A DNA stretch of 64,000 nucleotides from Osedax fenrisi (taxonomy: Eukaryota; Annelida; Polychaeta; Sabellida; Siboglinidae), in NCBI GenBank assembly GCA_964019155.1, contig OZ025241.1:10648629-10712628 (forward strand), given 5' to 3'. The position numbers were made by a program, and so were the translations under genes. How positions within the stretch are numbered: the stretch's first letter is position 1; each line of letters begins with the position of its first letter. The notes below the pieces were generated by a model. It did no database searches and was not told the origin of the DNA. It saw nothing but the letters and a program-made list of their open reading frames with translations. Of this stretch, positions 63,666-64,000 are shown piece after piece.

Positions 63666-63911
63666 TTCTACAATCATATATGTTATATGTATAAACACTT
63701 ACCATATATGTGTTATATCGCGTGATTCTATTAGGTATCTATAGGTATATAATATATATATATATAGGATATAACTATATCGAATTTATTTTCTTATTTC
63801 TAAATTAGTTATAAATAGTTAATTAGAATAGCTAAAGTAATAAACATGCATATATGTATAACAAAGTACACATATCCATGTATGTTTTACACGTGCGTAT
63901 ATCATTATATC

Positions 63912-63945
<34 letters not shown>

Positions 63946-63978
63946 GATATACATATTATGAAATAATATAACTATATA

Positions 63979-64000
63979 GGGAACGTCCCCTATTACCAAC
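63979..64000. mobile_element. Left end of a further GGTCGG-type element
   Basis: After TA the sequence GGGAACGTCCCCTATTACCA matches the left end of 51247-52304. The rest is beyond the window. Confidence 0.6.

Overview
The window is nuclear DNA of an invertebrate animal. It is very AT-rich, full of long (TA)n tracts, has no operons or bacterial signals, and its genes are split into small GC-richer exons separated by AT-rich introns that begin with GT and end with AG. Two conserved animal genes, the LINE remnants and a tRNA-derived SINE support this. I cannot name the species. An ARM-TIR-SAM protein and a three-KH NOVA protein fit a non-vertebrate metazoan.

Genes. (1) 488-8279 (+) is the 3' part of an ARM-TIR-SAM gene related to SARM1. 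Nine exons, including a 42-bp microexon, join without a frame break to 334 residues and a stop; the 5' end lies off the left edge. (2) 15113-23035 (+) is a complete NOVA gene. Eight coding exons with matching phases give 478 residues with KH1, KH2 and KH3. (3) 28717-33564 (-) is a tentative small gene of four exons that does not match a family I recognise. Further exon-like stretches, each open and bounded by plausible splice sites, lie at 34547-35099 (-), 49967-50819 (+), 55653-55966 (+), 56548-56605 (-), 57499-57633 (+) and 62995-63159 (-). These are leads, not gene calls.

Mobile DNA fills most of the rest. Six relatives of one TA-flanked inverted-repeat family repeat their terminal motif internally. 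There are pogo-like miniature elements in two subfamilies, a hAT-like element carrying an old LINE and an imperfect 8-bp target duplication, foldback elements, several other inverted-repeat elements, a tRNA-derived SINE, and broken non-LTR retrotransposons, mostly between 24 and 49 kb. One LINE is split by a younger inverted-repeat element.

Tandem repeats include a 19-bp array with six perfect CArG boxes (35443-35545), a 16-bp minisatellite of about 37 copies (53704-54294), and two 53-bp satellite arrays that are copies of each other at an exact offset of 841 bp (60956-62570). The most unusual molecular point is the splice donors of the two confident genes: 10 of 15 have T at intron position +3, where animals normally have a purine.
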